A stretch of 64,000 bases of DNA from Streptomyces sp. RFCAC02 (GTDB lineage Bacteria; Actinomycetota; Actinomycetes; Streptomycetales; Streptomycetaceae): the NCBI RefSeq assembly GCF_004193175.1, contig NZ_SAUH01000001.1:2149501-2213500 (forward strand), given 5' to 3'. Of the stretch, positions 34,465 to 44,550 are shown piece after piece (position 1 is the first letter of the stretch; each line of letters begins with the position of its first letter). A program made the position numbers and the translations under genes. A model generated the notes under the pieces. That model saw nothing but the letters and a program-made list of their open reading frames with translations. It had not been told where the DNA came from and ran no database searches.

Positions 34465-34500
34465 GACGGGGGCGCGCGCCACCTGGCGCGCGCCCCCGTC
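34465..34500. terminator. Strong bidirectional terminator between secreted protein gene and dapC
   Basis: A perfect 16-bp stem GACGGGGGCGCGCGCC / GGCGCGCGCCCCCGTC with an ACCT loop directly follows the plus-strand stop and precedes the dapC stop on the minus strand. Confidence 0.85.
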
Positions 34501-34522
34501 GTCCCCCTTCGCGTCCCGCGCG

Positions 34523-35620
34523 TCAGGCCAGGCGCCGGACCGCTGCCTCGACCCGCTCGTCGGTCGCGGTGAACGCGACCCGGACGAAACGCTGCCCCGC
34601 CGCCCCGTAGAACTCCCCGGGAGCGACCAGGACACCGCGTTCGCTCAGCCATGCCACCGTGTCCCAGCAGTCCTCGTCACGGGTGGCCCACAGGTACAGC
34701 GACGCCTCGCTGTCCTCCACGCGGAAGCCGCACCCCACCAGCGCCGTGCGCAGCGCCGCGCGCCGGGCGGCGTACCGCGCGCGCTGCTCGGCCACGTGCG
34801 TGTCGTCCCCGAGGGCCGCGGCGGTGGCGGCCTGCACGGGCGCGGGCACCATCATCCCGGCGTGCTTGCGGACGGCCAGCAGCTCGCCGAGCACCGCCGC
34901 GTCACCGGCGCAGAACGCCGCGCGGTAGCCCGCGAGGTTGGACCGCTTGGACAGCGAGTGCACCGCGACGAGACCCGTGGTGTCGCCGCCGCAGACGTCC
35001 GGGTGCAGCACCGAGACGGGCTCGGCCTCCCAGCCCAGCTCCAGGTAGCACTCGTCGCTGAAGACGAGGACGCCGTGCTGCCGCGCCCACGCGACGGTGT
35101 CGCGCAGCTCGCCGGCCGACAGGACGCGGCCGGTCGGGTTCGCCGGGGAGTTGAGCCACAGCAGGCGCAGCCCGGCCGGATCGAGCTCGGTGGCCTTGCC
35201 CCGGTACGGGACGGGCTCGGCGCCCGCGAGACGCGCGCCCACCTCGTACGTCGGGTAGGCGGGCTCCGGGTACGCGACGCGGTCGCCGGGGCCGAGACCG
35301 AGCTGCGCGGGCAGCGACGCGACCAGCTCCTTGGAGCCGACGACGGGCAGGACGTTGCGCTCGCCGAGGCCGGCGGCCCCGGTGCGGCGCTCCAGCCAGC
35401 CGAGGATCGCGCGGCGCAGCGCCGCGGTGCCCCACACCGTGGGGTAGCCGGGGCTGTCGCTCGCGCCGGCCAGCGCGCGCCCGATCACCTCGGGCACCGG
35501 GTCGACGGGCGTGCCGACGGACAGGTCCACGATGCCCCCGGGATGCGCGGCGGCGGTGGCCTTGTACGGCTCGAGGCGGTCCCAGGGGAAGACCGGCAGC
35601 CGGGCGGAGACGGGGGTCAC
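34523..35620 (-). CDS. dapC: Succinyl-diaminopimelate transaminase DapC (class I/II aminotransferase)
   Basis: 365 residues from GTG 35620. Fold-type I PLP enzyme: [35 protein letters not shown] and the Schiff-base Lys225 in [12 protein letters not shown]. The actinobacterial enzyme next to ferredoxin fdxA/fdxC (Rv1178-like) is annotated as the succinyl-DAP aminotransferase, acting one step before DapE. It lies 170 nt downstream of the ferredoxin gene, with two hairpins between. Confidence 0.85.
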   Translation of the reverse strand: MTPVSARLPVFPWDRLEPYKATAAAHPGGIVDLSVGTPVDPVPEVIGRALAGASDSPGYPTVWGTAALRRAILGWLERRTGAAGLGERNVLPVVGSKELVASLPAQLGLGPGDRVAYPEPAYPTYEVGARLAGAEPVPYRGKATELDPAGLRLLWLNSPANPTGRVLSAGELRDTVAWARQHGVLVFSDECYLELGWEAEPVSVLHPDVCGGDTTGLVAVHSLSKRSNLAGYRAAFCAGDAAVLGELLAVRKHAGMMVPAPVQAATAAALGDDTHVAEQRARYAARRAALRTALVGCGFRVEDSEASLYLWATRDEDCWDTVAWLSERGVLVAPGEFYGAAGQRFVRVAFTATDERVEAAVRRLA

Positions 35621-35684
35621 GGGTCGCTCACTTTCCTGGGGTCGGCCGCGCCCCGGGAGTGGCGCGGCTCGGGTCCGGTCCGGC

Positions 35685-35712
35685 GGGTCCCGCCCGTCTC
35701 GCGACGGGACCC
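35685..35712 (-). terminator. Second hairpin between fdxA and dapC
   Basis: GGGTCCCG / CGGGACCC, 8 bp with a 12-nt loop, next to the larger hairpin. Together they may end most fdxA transcripts and lower dapC expression. Confidence 0.45.
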
Positions 35713-35735
35713 CCGGACAGACCCCGGACGGACGG

Positions 35736-35763
35736 GTCCCGCGCGGCGGCTGCCGCGCGGGAC
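35736..35763 (-). terminator. Terminator hairpin after ferredoxin gene
   Basis: A perfect 12-bp stem GTCCCGCGCGGC / GCCGCGCGGGAC with a 4-nt loop lies 27 nt after the fdxA stop on the minus strand. Confidence 0.7.
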
Positions 35764-35790
35764 CGGTGACGGGTGGGGTGGCCCCCGGTG

Positions 35791-36117
35791 TCACTCGTCG
35801 TGGCTCTGCGGCGGCAGCGCGGCGATGAAGGGGTGGTCGCGCTCGATCAGGCCCAGCTTGCTCGCGCCGCCCGGCGAGCCCAGCTCGTCGAAGAACTCGA
35901 CGTTCGCCTTGTAGTAGTCCTTCCACTCGTCCGGGGTGTCGTCCTCGTAGAAGATGGCCTCGACCGGGCAGACCGGCTCGCACGCACCGCAGTCCACGCA
36001 CTCATCGGGGTGGATGTACAGGGCCCGCTGACCTTCGTAGATGCAGTCAACAGGGCATTCCTCGATGCATGCCTTGTCCTTCAGATCGACACAAGGCTCC
36101 GCGATGACGTAGGTCAC
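35791..36117 (-). CDS. fdxA: Seven-iron ferredoxin FdxA
   Basis: 108 residues, GTG start, GAGGAGG upstream. The first cluster motif Cys9-x7-Cys17-x3-Cys21 fits a [3Fe-4S] site, and CVDCGACEPVCP (Cys40, 43, 46, 50) binds a [4Fe-4S] cluster. The C-terminal extension (YYKANVEFFDELGSPGGASKLG) is typical of actinobacterial 7Fe ferredoxins. It is a cytoplasmic electron carrier, for instance for cytochromes P450. Conserved next to dapC. Confidence 0.95.
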   Translation of the reverse strand: MTYVIAEPCVDLKDKACIEECPVDCIYEGQRALYIHPDECVDCGACEPVCPVEAIFYEDDTPDEWKDYYKANVEFFDELGSPGGASKLGLIERDHPFIAALPPQSHDE

Positions 36118-36256
36118 GCTGGTCAGTCCTCCTCATTACGGTGGCGGCGGTCCGCCGGGACGCGCGGGCGCGGCGTCGTTCGGTGCTGGCACTTAGTATC
36201 TCCGGTCTGGGCCGCCCCGGGGCAAAGAGGGGGCCGGGAAGCGAGGGGAGTTCACC

Positions 36257-37255
36257 ATGGGCGGACAGCTCGTCGTGCGCATCACGCCCGCTGACGTGGG
36301 CAAACGCGTCTCCGTCCGGTCCCTGACCGGTCCGGGTGAACCGGCCGCCGTCTTCACCGACACCGTCGGGATCCTCACCTCCTGGGCGGACGGCGTGGTC
36401 GCCGTCACACGGCGGGACGGGCGGACCGTCCCGCTCGCCGAGGCGGACCTCGTGGCCGGGAAGGTCGTGCCGGCCGTGCCGCGGCCGGTGCGGCGCGGGA
36501 CCCCGGTGGCGTCGGCGCGCGACCTGCTCGCGGTCGCCGCGCGCGGCTGGTGCGGCACCGGCTCCGAACGGATCGGCGACTGGCTGGCCCGCGCCTGCGG
36601 CGGCTGGACGCGCCGCGCCAACTCGGCCGTCGCCGTGGGCGAGGGCGAGCCCGATCTCGACCGCCTCACCGCCTGGTACGCGGCCCGCGGCCTGCCGGCC
36701 ACCGTGCAGATCGCGACCGGCGGCCCCGACGGCACGGGCGCCGGGGAACGCCTCACGGCCCGCCTCGAACGGCTCGGCTGGAGCGCCGGGGGCCATGTGC
36801 AGGCGCGGGTCGCGCCGCTCGCCTCGCTGACCGAACAGGGGCACGACCCCCGTGTGGTGGTGGCGCGCGAACTGCCCGACGCCTGGCTGCGCCCCTACCG
36901 CCGCGTCCGGGAGAACCCGGAGGCCGCGCGGCAGGTGCTGCGCGGCGTGCCGGGCGGCCCCGCCGTGCTGTTCGCGAGCGTCCCCGACCCCGCGGGCGGG
37001 AACGATCCGGTGGCCTTCGGGCGTTGTGCCGTCGACGGCCGCTGGGCCGGCTTCGGCGCGCTCGTGGTGGACCCGGCCCACCGGCGCCGCGGGCTGGCCG
37101 TCGCCCTCATGGGCGAACTCGCGCGCGCGGCGCTCGCCGAGGGGGCGAGCGCCGCGTACCTCCACGTCGAGACGGACAACGCGCCGGCGATCGCGCTGTA
37201 CGACCGGCTCGGCCTCACGCTCCACAGCCACTGCCACTACCGGGTCCGGCCCTGA
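36257..37255 (+). CDS. GNAT N-acetyltransferase with N-terminal SH3-like domain (Rv0428c type)
   Basis: 332 residues. The N-terminal 75 residues form a small beta-barrel-like domain (VVRITPADVGKRVSVRSL, VGILTSWADGVVAVTRRDG) as in Rv0428c-type acetyltransferases. The C-terminal GNAT domain has the acetyl-CoA loop LVVDPAHRRRGLAVALM and the final LHVETDNAPAIALYDRLGL. Acceptor unknown; mycobacterial relatives have been linked to histone-like-protein acetylation. The middle part looks like a degenerate first GNAT-like half. Confidence 0.82.
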   Translation: MGGQLVVRITPADVGKRVSVRSLTGPGEPAAVFTDTVGILTSWADGVVAVTRRDGRTVPLAEADLVAGKVVPAVPRPVRRGTPVASARDLLAVAARGWCGTGSERIGDWLARACGGWTRRANSAVAVGEGEPDLDRLTAWYAARGLPATVQIATGGPDGTGAGERLTARLERLGWSAGGHVQARVAPLASLTEQGHDPRVVVARELPDAWLRPYRRVRENPEAARQVLRGVPGGPAVLFASVPDPAGGNDPVAFGRCAVDGRWAGFGALVVDPAHRRRGLAVALMGELARAALAEGASAAYLHVETDNAPAIALYDRLGLTLHSHCHYRVRP

Positions 37256-37288
37256 GCGGACCGGACCCGGACGGGCTCTCGTACGGGG

Positions 37289-39298
37289 TCAGCCGGCGTT
37301 CAGGTCGATCTCGACGACGCGGGCCGCCGGATCGGTCTCGCGCAGCGCCATCCGCAGCGCGCCTGCCACGTCCTCCGGGGTGACCGGGGTCTGGCTGCCG
37401 TCGCCGCGCGTGACGAGGACACCGTCGAACGTGCCGCCGTAGAGCTGCGCCAGCACGTCCAGGTCGAACGTCTCCACGAGCCGGCCGTCGTGCGCCTCCA
37501 TGCCGAGGAACTGCCACAGCGAGTTCTCCGGGCTGAAGTCGACGCGCCGGCCGCCCGCGATGACCGAGACCATGCCGGACATCGCCGGTTCGGCGAACTC
37601 CTCCATCGCGGTGCGCACATCGGCCTCGTCGATGTCGGGCTGCTGCTCGGTCAGCGGCACCTCGACGACCGAGTCGCCGCCGCCGGCCGCGCGCTCCCTG
37701 AAGGCGGACTCGACCGCGTCGGCGGCCGCTTCCACGTCCAGGCCCATGCCGGGCTCGCCGAGCTGGGCGATCGCCCCGTCCGGGGTGAAGGTGACGGTGC
37801 CGTCGACCGGGCCGCTGCCGACGCCCTCGGAGAGGTCGGCGAGCGCCACGGTCAGCTTCTCCCGGTCCACCGCGAACACGGGGTCCTCGACGCGCTCGCT
37901 GCCGAACAGCGAGCCGTAGACGGCGACGGGGCTGTAGTCCTGGCCGGAGACGGCGTGCGCGGTGGCCTCCGCGTCGACCGCGAGCCCCGCGACGGTGGGC
38001 TTCAGCTCGATCTGCTGCTCCCCGAACTGGAGGACGAGCGGCTCGCTGTTGGCGGCCTGGAGGCGTCCTTCGAGGCGGGTCTGCGCCTCCTCGGTGCTGA
38101 GTCCGCCGATGTCGACGCCGAGGACCGTGGTGCCCCGGGGGACGTCGGCCGGGCTCAGGAACAGGCCGGCGCCGTAGGCGATGACGGCGATGCCGACGAC
38201 GGCGACGCCGAGCAGCTTCACCTTGGACCGGCCGCCCTTCGCCTTGCCCTTCGTCCCGCCCTTCGCCGCGGGCGGCTCAGGTGCGGGGCGGGCGGCGGGC
38301 TCGTCACCGGCCGCCGGGGGCGCGCCCGAGGGGCCGGTGGCCACCGGCGGCTTCGCCGGGCCGGTCGCCGCCCGGGGGGCCGCCCCGGCGGCGACGCGCG
38401 GGAGGGGGCCGGTCGCGCCGTCCGTGAACGGCGTCATCCGACCAGTGGCCTCCAGGTCCGTCAGCTCGGCGGGCGGGGCGGGCGGGAACGGGCCGCCGAG
38501 GTCCATCGTCGTGCCGGACGGGTCCTCGTCCTCGGGACGCGGGCCGGACGGGGTGAGCGGCATGCCGCCGAGCGCCGGGCCCGTGGTCGGCCCCGCCGGG
38601 CGCTGCGGCATCTGCGGGACGCCGTCCGCCGGGGTGTCGGCGCGGCCGGCGAACCACTGGTCGGCGCCTGGCTCGGCGCCGGGCGTCCGCCGGGGTGCAC
38701 CCGTGTGCAGCGGAGGGGTGTCGCCGAGCAGCGGGTTGGGTCCGGTGCCGGGGCCGTGGTCCGGCTCGGGGCCGCCGGCGAACGGCGCGCGGCCGGTGTC
38801 GGTACGGGTCCTGGCCGGCGGCTCGGCGGCCGGGGCGGGCGCGGGCGACGCGGCGGGCAGGCCGCCGGCCGGCGTGTCGGTGACGGCGGGGTGGCCCTGC
38901 GGCGGCGTGTCGGTCCGGGAGCCGGGCGGCTTGCGCGGCTCGAACCACGAACTGGTCTTCTTCCCGCCGGACGCGCCGGACGCGCTCCGCGCACCGGACG
39001 CGGCGGCACCGGGGCGGCGGTTCGCGCCGGGCGCGGGCGTCGCGGGGCGAGGGGCGGCCTCCGGCGCCTCGGGGGCCTTCCCCGCGTCGGCCGCGCCCTC
39101 GACGGTTTCGCGGACCACGATCGGGGGAATGGGCCTGGACCCGGGGATGGAGATCCGGGCGCGCGTGGTCAGCGTGGTCTCGGTCTTCTTGTCCTCCGGC
39201 CGCGGAGCCGCCGGCCGGGCGCCATCGTCTCCTTCAGTGCGCTGGGGGTCCCCCCACCCCGCGGGACGGGGGGACGGATTGTCAGATTCACGACTCAA
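37289..39298 (-). CDS. YoaR/VanW-type peptidoglycan-binding membrane protein
   Basis: 669 residues from TTG 39298, with GGGAGA upstream. A roughly 350-residue Pro/Ala/Gly-rich cytoplasmic part precedes one membrane helix (KLLGVAVVGIAVIAYGAGLFL). The extracellular part contains tandem PG-binding_4 (YoaR) repeats (PRGTTVLGVDIGGLSTEEAQTRLEGRL, then VDREKLTVALADL). It ends without a full VanW domain. Probable role: wall binding or transpeptidase accessory factor. The TTG start and long disordered head leave the exact N-terminus uncertain. Confidence 0.78.
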   Translation of the reverse strand: MSRESDNPSPRPAGWGDPQRTEGDDGARPAAPRPEDKKTETTLTTRARISIPGSRPIPPIVVRETVEGAADAGKAPEAPEAAPRPATPAPGANRRPGAAASGARSASGASGGKKTSSWFEPRKPPGSRTDTPPQGHPAVTDTPAGGLPAASPAPAPAAEPPARTRTDTGRAPFAGGPEPDHGPGTGPNPLLGDTPPLHTGAPRRTPGAEPGADQWFAGRADTPADGVPQMPQRPAGPTTGPALGGMPLTPSGPRPEDEDPSGTTMDLGGPFPPAPPAELTDLEATGRMTPFTDGATGPLPRVAAGAAPRAATGPAKPPVATGPSGAPPAAGDEPAARPAPEPPAAKGGTKGKAKGGRSKVKLLGVAVVGIAVIAYGAGLFLSPADVPRGTTVLGVDIGGLSTEEAQTRLEGRLQAANSEPLVLQFGEQQIELKPTVAGLAVDAEATAHAVSGQDYSPVAVYGSLFGSERVEDPVFAVDREKLTVALADLSEGVGSGPVDGTVTFTPDGAIAQLGEPGMGLDVEAAADAVESAFRERAAGGGDSVVEVPLTEQQPDIDEADVRTAMEEFAEPAMSGMVSVIAGGRRVDFSPENSLWQFLGMEAHDGRLVETFDLDVLAQLYGGTFDGVLVTRGDGSQTPVTPEDVAGALRMALRETDPAARVVEIDLNAG

Positions 39299-39533
39299 GG
39301 CAGGATCTCCCGGTTGGGCTTCACCGGCCGGCCCGGGACACACCGGGGCCGGGCGGCTGGCCCCACGATACTGGGGACAGCCGTGTGGTACGCCGCTCGC
39401 ACAGGATTGGCACATCCGTGCACCACCCGGGTGCGGCGCACCGGGACGCCACCGTAAGGGGGCCGGGCACGCCCGCGCAAAAACGCTTCCCCCGTGCGTC
39501 AAATGTCGTGCTGCCGACGAGGGTTGCCGAGCG

Positions 39534-39902
39534 TCAGCGCCGGCGCGCCGGATCCGTCGTCACGGCGAACATCGGACGGTCCGCCGGGGCCAGGGTCGCG
39601 GCCAGGACGGCCAGGACCATGCCGCCCAGCAGGAAGACGTAACTGCTCGCGCCGGAGGCGAAGATGAAGTCGCCCTGCGGCCTGGTCGACGTCAGCAGCA
39701 GGACGGCGAGCGCCCAGCCGGCCGCCGCGATCCCGGCGCCGGCCCGCGAGCGCGTGAGCAGCGCGGCGCCCCAGAACAGCCCCGCCGTCCCGGCGAGCGC
39801 CAGGATCAGGCCGAACGGGAGCCAGCCGCCCTGCACGAGCGATCCCGCGATCCCCGCGAGCACCCCGAGCAGGGCCAGCGCGACATGGACGGCGATTCTC
39901 AC
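39534..39902 (-). CDS. DUF6113 small membrane protein next to mshB
   Basis: 122 residues, GTG start overlapping the mshB stop by 4 nt. Four hydrophobic helices ([70 protein letters not shown]) make it an integral membrane protein. A similar gene (Rv1171) follows mshB in M. tuberculosis as I recall. Function unknown; coupling to mshB hints at a link with mycothiol. Confidence 0.8.
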   Translation of the reverse strand: MRIAVHVALALLGVLAGIAGSLVQGGWLPFGLILALAGTAGLFWGAALLTRSRAGAGIAAAGWALAVLLLTSTRPQGDFIFASGASSYVFLLGGMVLAVLAATLAPADRPMFAVTTDPARRR

Positions 39903-40807
39903 AACTCCTCCAGTGACAGACCCGCGAAGACGCCGTCCGCCCCGGGGGGCAGCGGCACGCCCGCGCCCAGGACGTACGACTCGTCGTCCCACAGCGGCTG
40001 GGCGAGTCCATTGGACAGGGCGAAGACGCCGCCCGCTCCCCCGGCCCCCCGTTCCGGCGCGCCGGGGGGCTCCTCGACGTCGATCTGGGTGGCGTGGGCC
40101 GCCATCGCGGCGCGCTTGGCCGCGGCCTGTTCCGGTGTGCCGAGCACCGTGAGGGCGATCCGGTCGTCGTCCACGACGCCCGGGATGTCCGTGAGCGACG
40201 CGACACCGGGGAAGCGCCCGGGCCCCCGGGCGCGCAGCGCGGCGAGCCGGGCCTCGGCGGCGGAGCGCGGCACGGCGTTCCACAGGACGCGGGGCACCGT
40301 GCGGCCGTGGCGCCCGGCGGCGATGGCCGCGCCGCGCATGGCGGTGCGGTGGGCCTGGATGTGGTCGGGGTGCCCGTAGCCGCCGTGCGGGTCGTAGGTG
40401 ATGAGGACGTGGGGGCGGACCTCGTCGATGACGTCGGCGAGCGCGGCGCCCGCCGCGTCCGGGTCGGCGCGGACGAAGGCGTCGGGGCGGTCGTTCTGCG
40501 GCGCCCCGGCCATGCCGGAGTCGCGCCAGCGGCCGGGGCCGCCGAGGAACCGGTGGTCGCGCACCCCGAGGGCGCGCATCGCGTCGGCCAGTTCACGGGC
40601 GCGCCACGGGCCGAGTGCGTCGTCACGGTCGGCGGCGAGGTGGGCGAGGGACGCGGGGATGACCTCGCCCTCCTCGCCGCGGGTGCAGGTGACGAGGGTG
40701 ACGCGGGCGCCGGCGGCGGCGCAGGCGGCCATCGTCACACCGTTGGTGATCGACTCGTCGTCGGGGTGGGCGTGCACCAGCAGCACCCGGGCGGGGACCG
40801 TGCTCAT
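39899..40807 (-). CDS. mshB: N-acetyl-1-D-myo-inositol-2-amino-2-deoxy-alpha-D-glucopyranoside deacetylase MshB
   Basis: 302 residues. LmbE-like zinc deacetylase: the HAHPDDES motif (His14, Asp17) and [12 protein letters not shown] supply the zinc ligands and the catalytic Asp. It deacetylates GlcNAc-Ins to GlcN-Ins in mycothiol synthesis, the actinobacterial counterpart of glutathione. Length matches the family. The ATG at 40807 agrees with the N-terminal beta strand ([12 protein letters not shown]). Coupled to the DUF6113 gene. Confidence 0.92.
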   Translation of the reverse strand: MSTVPARVLLVHAHPDDESITNGVTMAACAAAGARVTLVTCTRGEEGEVIPASLAHLAADRDDALGPWRARELADAMRALGVRDHRFLGGPGRWRDSGMAGAPQNDRPDAFVRADPDAAGAALADVIDEVRPHVLITYDPHGGYGHPDHIQAHRTAMRGAAIAAGRHGRTVPRVLWNAVPRSAAEARLAALRARGPGRFPGVASLTDIPGVVDDDRIALTVLGTPEQAAAKRAAMAAHATQIDVEEPPGAPERGAGGAGGVFALSNGLAQPLWDDESYVLGAGVPLPPGADGVFAGLSLEEL

Positions 40808-40861
40808 GCGGGGAGCCTACGCCGGAGGCAAGTGCCGGGGACGAAGGGGCGTGGGGGCGGG

Positions 40862-41056
40862 TCAGAAGCTCAGGCCGCTGATCATGTCGGCCACGCTGGT
40901 CCCGAAGTCGCTGATGGCGGGGGCGATGTTGGACCCGGCGAGGTAGAAGCCGAGCAGCATGCACACGAAGGCGTGCATGAGATTGAGACCGGCCTTCCTG
41001 ACCAGCAGAGTGACAATGATCGCGAGCAGCAGCACGGCGGAGACGGAGAGCGCCAC
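40862..41056 (-). CDS. Small membrane protein, 64 residues
   Basis: GTG start with AAGGGGTGA upstream. Two hydrophobic segments (VSAVLLLAIIVTLLVRKAG and MHAFVCMLLGFYLAGSNIAP) flank a short loop. It resembles conserved streptomycete proteins of this size. It may belong with phage-holin-like or small regulatory membrane peptides, but nothing in the sequence decides this. It lies between mshB and the oligopeptide ABC operon. Confidence 0.75.
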   Translation of the reverse strand: MALSVSAVLLLAIIVTLLVRKAGLNLMHAFVCMLLGFYLAGSNIAPAISDFGTSVADMISGLSF

Positions 41057-41269
41057 CGAGGATCACCCCTTGAAGTCGGATGCCCGGGTCCGTCCGGGCA
41101 GGCAGGCGAAGGCTTCAATCCGTGCCCGGGTGAGTGCGGCCCGTCACGTTCCTACGGATGATAACGATCACCCCGCGCCGCACGACTCGGTGCACGGAAG
41201 CAGAAAAGGGGCGCACACCCGGCGCGTGCCGCCGGGGTGCGGTGATCGGGCGCTCCGCCGGTGCCGCCG

Positions 41270-42336
<1,067 letters not shown>

Positions 42337-42340
<4 letters not shown>

Positions 42341-43449
42341 ATCGCGTCTCCGGGTGTCGCGTGGTCCGTCTCGTCCGCCGCGCGCGCGGCGCCGCCGGGG
42401 ACGAGGCGCGGCCTGATCCGCTCGGTGAACAGGGCGTGTTTCCGCTCGGGCGCCAGGTGGCAGGCGGCACCGCGGCCCGCGGGCAGGGCGGGGCGGTCGG
42501 CCGAGCAGTCCGTGCCGTCGGGCACCAGGTCGTCGTACGGGCAGCGCGGCTGGAACGGGCAGCCCGGCGGGGGGTTCAGGAGGCTCGGCGGGGTGCCGGC
42601 GATGGGCACCAGCTCCTGGCCGACGTCCCCGTGCAGCCGGGGCATCGAGCTGAGCAGGCCCCAGGTGTACGGGTGCTGGGGGCGGCTGAGCACGTCGTGG
42701 ACTGAGCCGCGTTCCACGGCGCGGCCCGCGTACATGACGAGCACGTCGTCGGAGACGCGGGAGACGACGCCGAGGTCGTGCGTGATCATGATGATCGCCG
42801 AGCCGAACTCGTCCTGCAGTTCCGCGAGCAGGTCGAGGATCTGCGCCTGCACGGTCACGTCGAGGGCGGTCGTCGGCTCGTCGGCGATCAGGAGGTCGGG
42901 GTCGCAGGACAGGGCCATCGCGATCATGGCGCGCTGCCGCATGCCGCCGGAGAACTGGTGCGGGTAGTCGTCCACGCGGCGCGACGGGTGGGGGATGCCG
43001 ACCTTCGCCAGCATCTCGACGGCCCGCTCCCGCGCCTCGCGCCGGGACGCGCCCCGGTGCTTGCGGTACGGCTCGGCGATCTGGAACCCGACGGTGTGGT
43101 ACGGGGACAGCGCGGTCAGCGGGTCCTGGAAGATCATGGCGATCCGGTTGCCGCGCAGCCGTTCCAGGCGGCGTTCGCGGGCGCCGACGAGGTTCTCGCC
43201 CTCCAGGAGGATCTCGCCGGTGACGGTCGCGGCGGCCGGGTTGTGCAGGCCGAGGATCGCCTGGTTGGCGACCGACTTGCCGGACCCCGACTCCCCGACG
43301 ATGCCGAGGGTGCGGCCGCGTTCGACGTCGAACGAGAGTCCGTCGACGGCCTTCACGACGCCGTCCTCGGTGCGGAAGCGGACCCGCAGGTCGCGGACGG
43401 AGAGGAACGGCGCGTCCGCCCCGGACGCCGGCTCGCTGGTGGTGGTCAC
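42337..43449 (-). CDS. Oligopeptide ABC transporter ATPase, OppD/DppD type (operon A)
   Basis: 370 residues from GTG 43449, with GGGGAG upstream. Walker [44 protein letters not shown] and ITHDLGVV are intact. The C-terminal extension has [11 protein letters not shown]...C. It energises uptake together with the downstream OppF-type subunit. It follows the permease gene by 17 nt. Confidence 0.93.
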
Positions 43450-43466
43450 TGCGTCAGCTCCCCGTC

Positions 43467-44447
43467 CTAGGACAGCCGCACGCGCGGGTCGATCAGCGCG
43501 TAGCAGGCGTCGATGATGATGTTGAAGACGACGATCATGAGCGCGGCGAACAGCATGACGCCCATGAGCATCGGCAGGTCGGACTTGGTGACCGAGTCCA
43601 CGGCGAGCTTGCCGAGGCCGTGCAGCGTGAAGGTGTACTCGGTGATCATCGCGCCGCCGAAGAGCGAGCCGAGGTCGACGCCGAAGATCGTGACGATCGG
43701 GATCAGCGACCCGCGCCAGGCGTGGCGGAAGAAGACGACGCGCCCGCTCATGCCCTTCGCCCTGGCGGTGCGCACATGGTCCTCCTGGAGCTGCTCGATG
43801 AGCGTGGCCCGGGCCATGCGCGTGTAGTTGGCGGTGAAGATCGTCGCCAGGACCAGCCAGGGCAGCAGCAGTCCGGCGCTCCAGCCCCATGGATCCTCGG
43901 TGAACGCCGTGTACTTCGGCTGCGGCAGGATCTGGTTGTTGTAGACGAGGAGCGCGAGGGCCAGCGGGCCGAGGAAGTAGATCTGCGCCGAGCTGAGCAC
44001 CAGGGACGCGGAGCTCATCGTGCGGTCCACCAGCGTGCCGCGGCGCCAGGCGGCGAGCATGCCGAACGCGAGCCCGAGGACGAGGAAGACGACCGCGCCG
44101 CCGATCGCGAGGGACACGGTGACCGGCAGGCGGTCGAGGATGGTGTCGAGGACCGGCCGGTTGTCGCGGAAGGAGAAGCCGAGACAGGGCGCTGGGCAGT
44201 TGCCCGCCGGGAACTCGCGGCCGGCGAAGATCCCGACCATGTACTCCCAGTACTGCTGCAGGATCGGCTTGTCGATGCCCAGGTTGTGCTCGACGATCGC
44301 GAGCTGGTCATCGGTGCAGACGCCCTTGCCGCAGGACAGGAGCGCGGGGTTGCGCGGGATCGCGTAGAAGAGGAAGAACGTGACGGCGCTGATGATCAGC
44401 AGGATGGCGATGGCACCCAGCGATCGCCGCAGCAGGAATCGGAGCAT
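43467..44447 (-). CDS. Oligopeptide ABC transporter permease, OppB/DppB type (operon A)
   Basis: 326 residues, about six membrane helices, with the N-terminal FLLRRSLGAIAILLIISAVTFFLFYAIP typical of DppB. A large extracellular loop contains four cysteines (LLSCGKGVC and NCPAPC), which could form disulfides. The EAA loop is RTARAKGMSGRVVFFRHAWR. It forms the transport channel with the DppC-type permease encoded at the head of the operon. Confidence 0.92.
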   Translation of the reverse strand: MLRFLLRRSLGAIAILLIISAVTFFLFYAIPRNPALLSCGKGVCTDDQLAIVEHNLGIDKPILQQYWEYMVGIFAGREFPAGNCPAPCLGFSFRDNRPVLDTILDRLPVTVSLAIGGAVVFLVLGLAFGMLAAWRRGTLVDRTMSSASLVLSSAQIYFLGPLALALLVYNNQILPQPKYTAFTEDPWGWSAGLLLPWLVLATIFTANYTRMARATLIEQLQEDHVRTARAKGMSGRVVFFRHAWRGSLIPIVTIFGVDLGSLFGGAMITEYTFTLHGLGKLAVDSVTKSDLPMLMGVMLFAALMIVVFNIIIDACYALIDPRVRLS

Positions 44448-44489
44448 CGGATAGCAGCCTTAGGTCGGGGAGCCGCGCGGTGCGCCGGC

Positions 44490-44539
44490 CGGGCGCGGAC
44501 GGTGCGGCGGTGGTCCGCCGTCCCCCGTCCGCGCCCGGC
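44490..44539 (-). terminator. Large intercistronic hairpin between substrate-binding protein and permease genes
   Basis: A perfect 14-bp stem CCGGGCGCGGACGG / CCGTCCGCGCCCGG encloses 22 nt that contain a smaller inverted pair. It lies 12 nt after the binding-protein stop and 43 nt before the permease start. It likely protects the upstream mRNA or partly ends transcription, giving more binding protein than permease. Confidence 0.65.
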
Positions 44540-44550
44540 GCGGTGGGCCG

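Noticed and set aside
37490..40379. Long plus-strand open frames opposite the wall-binding protein and mshB
   Set aside because: They lie antisense to genes with clear families, and their low-complexity Arg/Gly/Pro composition is typical of antisense shadows in GC-rich DNA.
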